A stretch of 23,261 bases of DNA from positions 1 to 23,261 of the forward strand of contig CALKUS010000037.1 in the NCBI GenBank assembly GCA_937996755.1, in the 5' to 3' direction. Every line of letters begins with the position of its first letter. Position 1 is the first letter of the stretch. Below the pieces are notes generated by a model. It searched no databases, had not been told where the DNA came from, and saw only the letters and a program-made list of their open reading frames with translations. Origin of the DNA: an uncultured Pseudomonadota bacterium. GTDB taxonomy: Bacteria > Pseudomonadota > Gammaproteobacteria > Xanthomonadales > Ahniellaceae. The position numbers and the translations under genes were made by a program. Positions 23,106 through 23,261 of the stretch are shown here, in pieces.

Positions 23106-23261
23106 TCCCTGCCACCATGGTCGACACCTGGGCGGCTTCGCCGGCGCGGGCGTCGGCGTCGGAGAGATCGCGTGCGCCGAGCCCTCGCGACACGACGTCG
23201 CCGCGCTGGCGGTCGCGCCGCGCTGGCCGCCCGAACGCACGCTCGCATTGCCCGGCCGTTG
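23083..23261 (+). CDS. partial reading frame running off the window
   Basis: An ATG at 23083 opens a frame that overlaps the previous gene's end by 23 bases and stays open to the window edge (59 codons). After about 15 codons, third positions are almost all G or C, as in the real genes here. The product reads sensibly (GRHLGGFAGAGVGVGEIACAE, then RHDVAALAVAPRWPP). The frame from the ATG at 23117 looks like a shadow by comparison. I do not recognise the protein. The overlap suggests it belongs to the operon of the polyprenyl synthetase rather than that of speE. Confidence 0.45.
   Translation, partial: MYSSATTDPCHHGRHLGGFAGAGVGVGEIACAEPSRHDVAALAVAPRWPPERTLALPGR

Noticed and set aside
21309..23240. 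A 643-codon open frame on the minus strand opposite speE and the prenyl synthetase
   Set aside because: Shadow frame: arginine, histidine and valine-rich, no recognisable motif, and fully opposite a gene with clear catalytic motifs.
23117..23261. ATG at 23117 as start of the next gene
   Set aside because: That frame is Arg/Ser-rich with shadow-like codon use; the frame from 23083 fits the coding bias better.

Overview
This window is a stretch of ordinary chromosome from a G+C-rich gammaproteobacterium. Codon third positions are almost all G or C, so nearly every gene throws long shadow frames on the other strand. Gene content and order suggest the Xanthomonadales/Lysobacterales: a HFGH-type TyrRS beside an M23 peptidase and anmK, the coaBC-dut-algC block beside pyrE and xthA, argS followed by a SPOR protein, and speA divergent from speE. 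No 16S gene is inside the window, so the placement is an inference. I see no CRISPR array, tRNA, insertion sequence or phage gene.

Layout. 1-117: a strong minus-strand promoter and hairpin pointing off the left edge, probably the start of an rRNA operon. 118-5777: tyrS (-), an M23 murein endopeptidase (+), anmK (+), a small ribbon-helix-helix protein (-) and ampG (+). The M23 enzyme, AnmK and AmpG form a cell-wall cutting and recycling group. 5765-7979: xthA (-) divergent from pyrE (+), with a DUF4124 secreted protein overlapping the end of pyrE. 8013-12207: a leftward coaBC-dut-algC operon, in which AlgC carries a membrane-anchored sensor-like N-terminus. 12300-14129: radC and an HD/PDEase-like protein. 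14130-14572: the only long non-coding stretch, with several DnaA-box matches and tandem hairpins upstream of argS. 14573-16973: argS and a SPOR cell-division-type protein. 16989-19330: a secreted PQQ-type sugar dehydrogenase with a C-terminal GFE tail and a beta-hydroxyacid dehydrogenase, both leftward. 19429-23105: speA (-) divergent from speE (+).

The most unusual item is at the right end. The speE frame does not stop. At about position 22311 it runs in frame into a trans-polyprenyl synthetase that lacks its first helices and the IPP-binding GGKRxRP region. This 541-residue product is either a real gene fusion made by deletion, with an impaired prenyltransferase half, or an assembly chimera. 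A further partial reading frame overlaps its end and runs off the window.

Together the genes cover translation (tyrS, argS), nucleotide and cofactor synthesis (pyrE, dut, coaBC), DNA repair (xthA, possibly radC), envelope building and recycling (M23, anmK, ampG, algC, SPOR) and polyamine synthesis (speA, speE).
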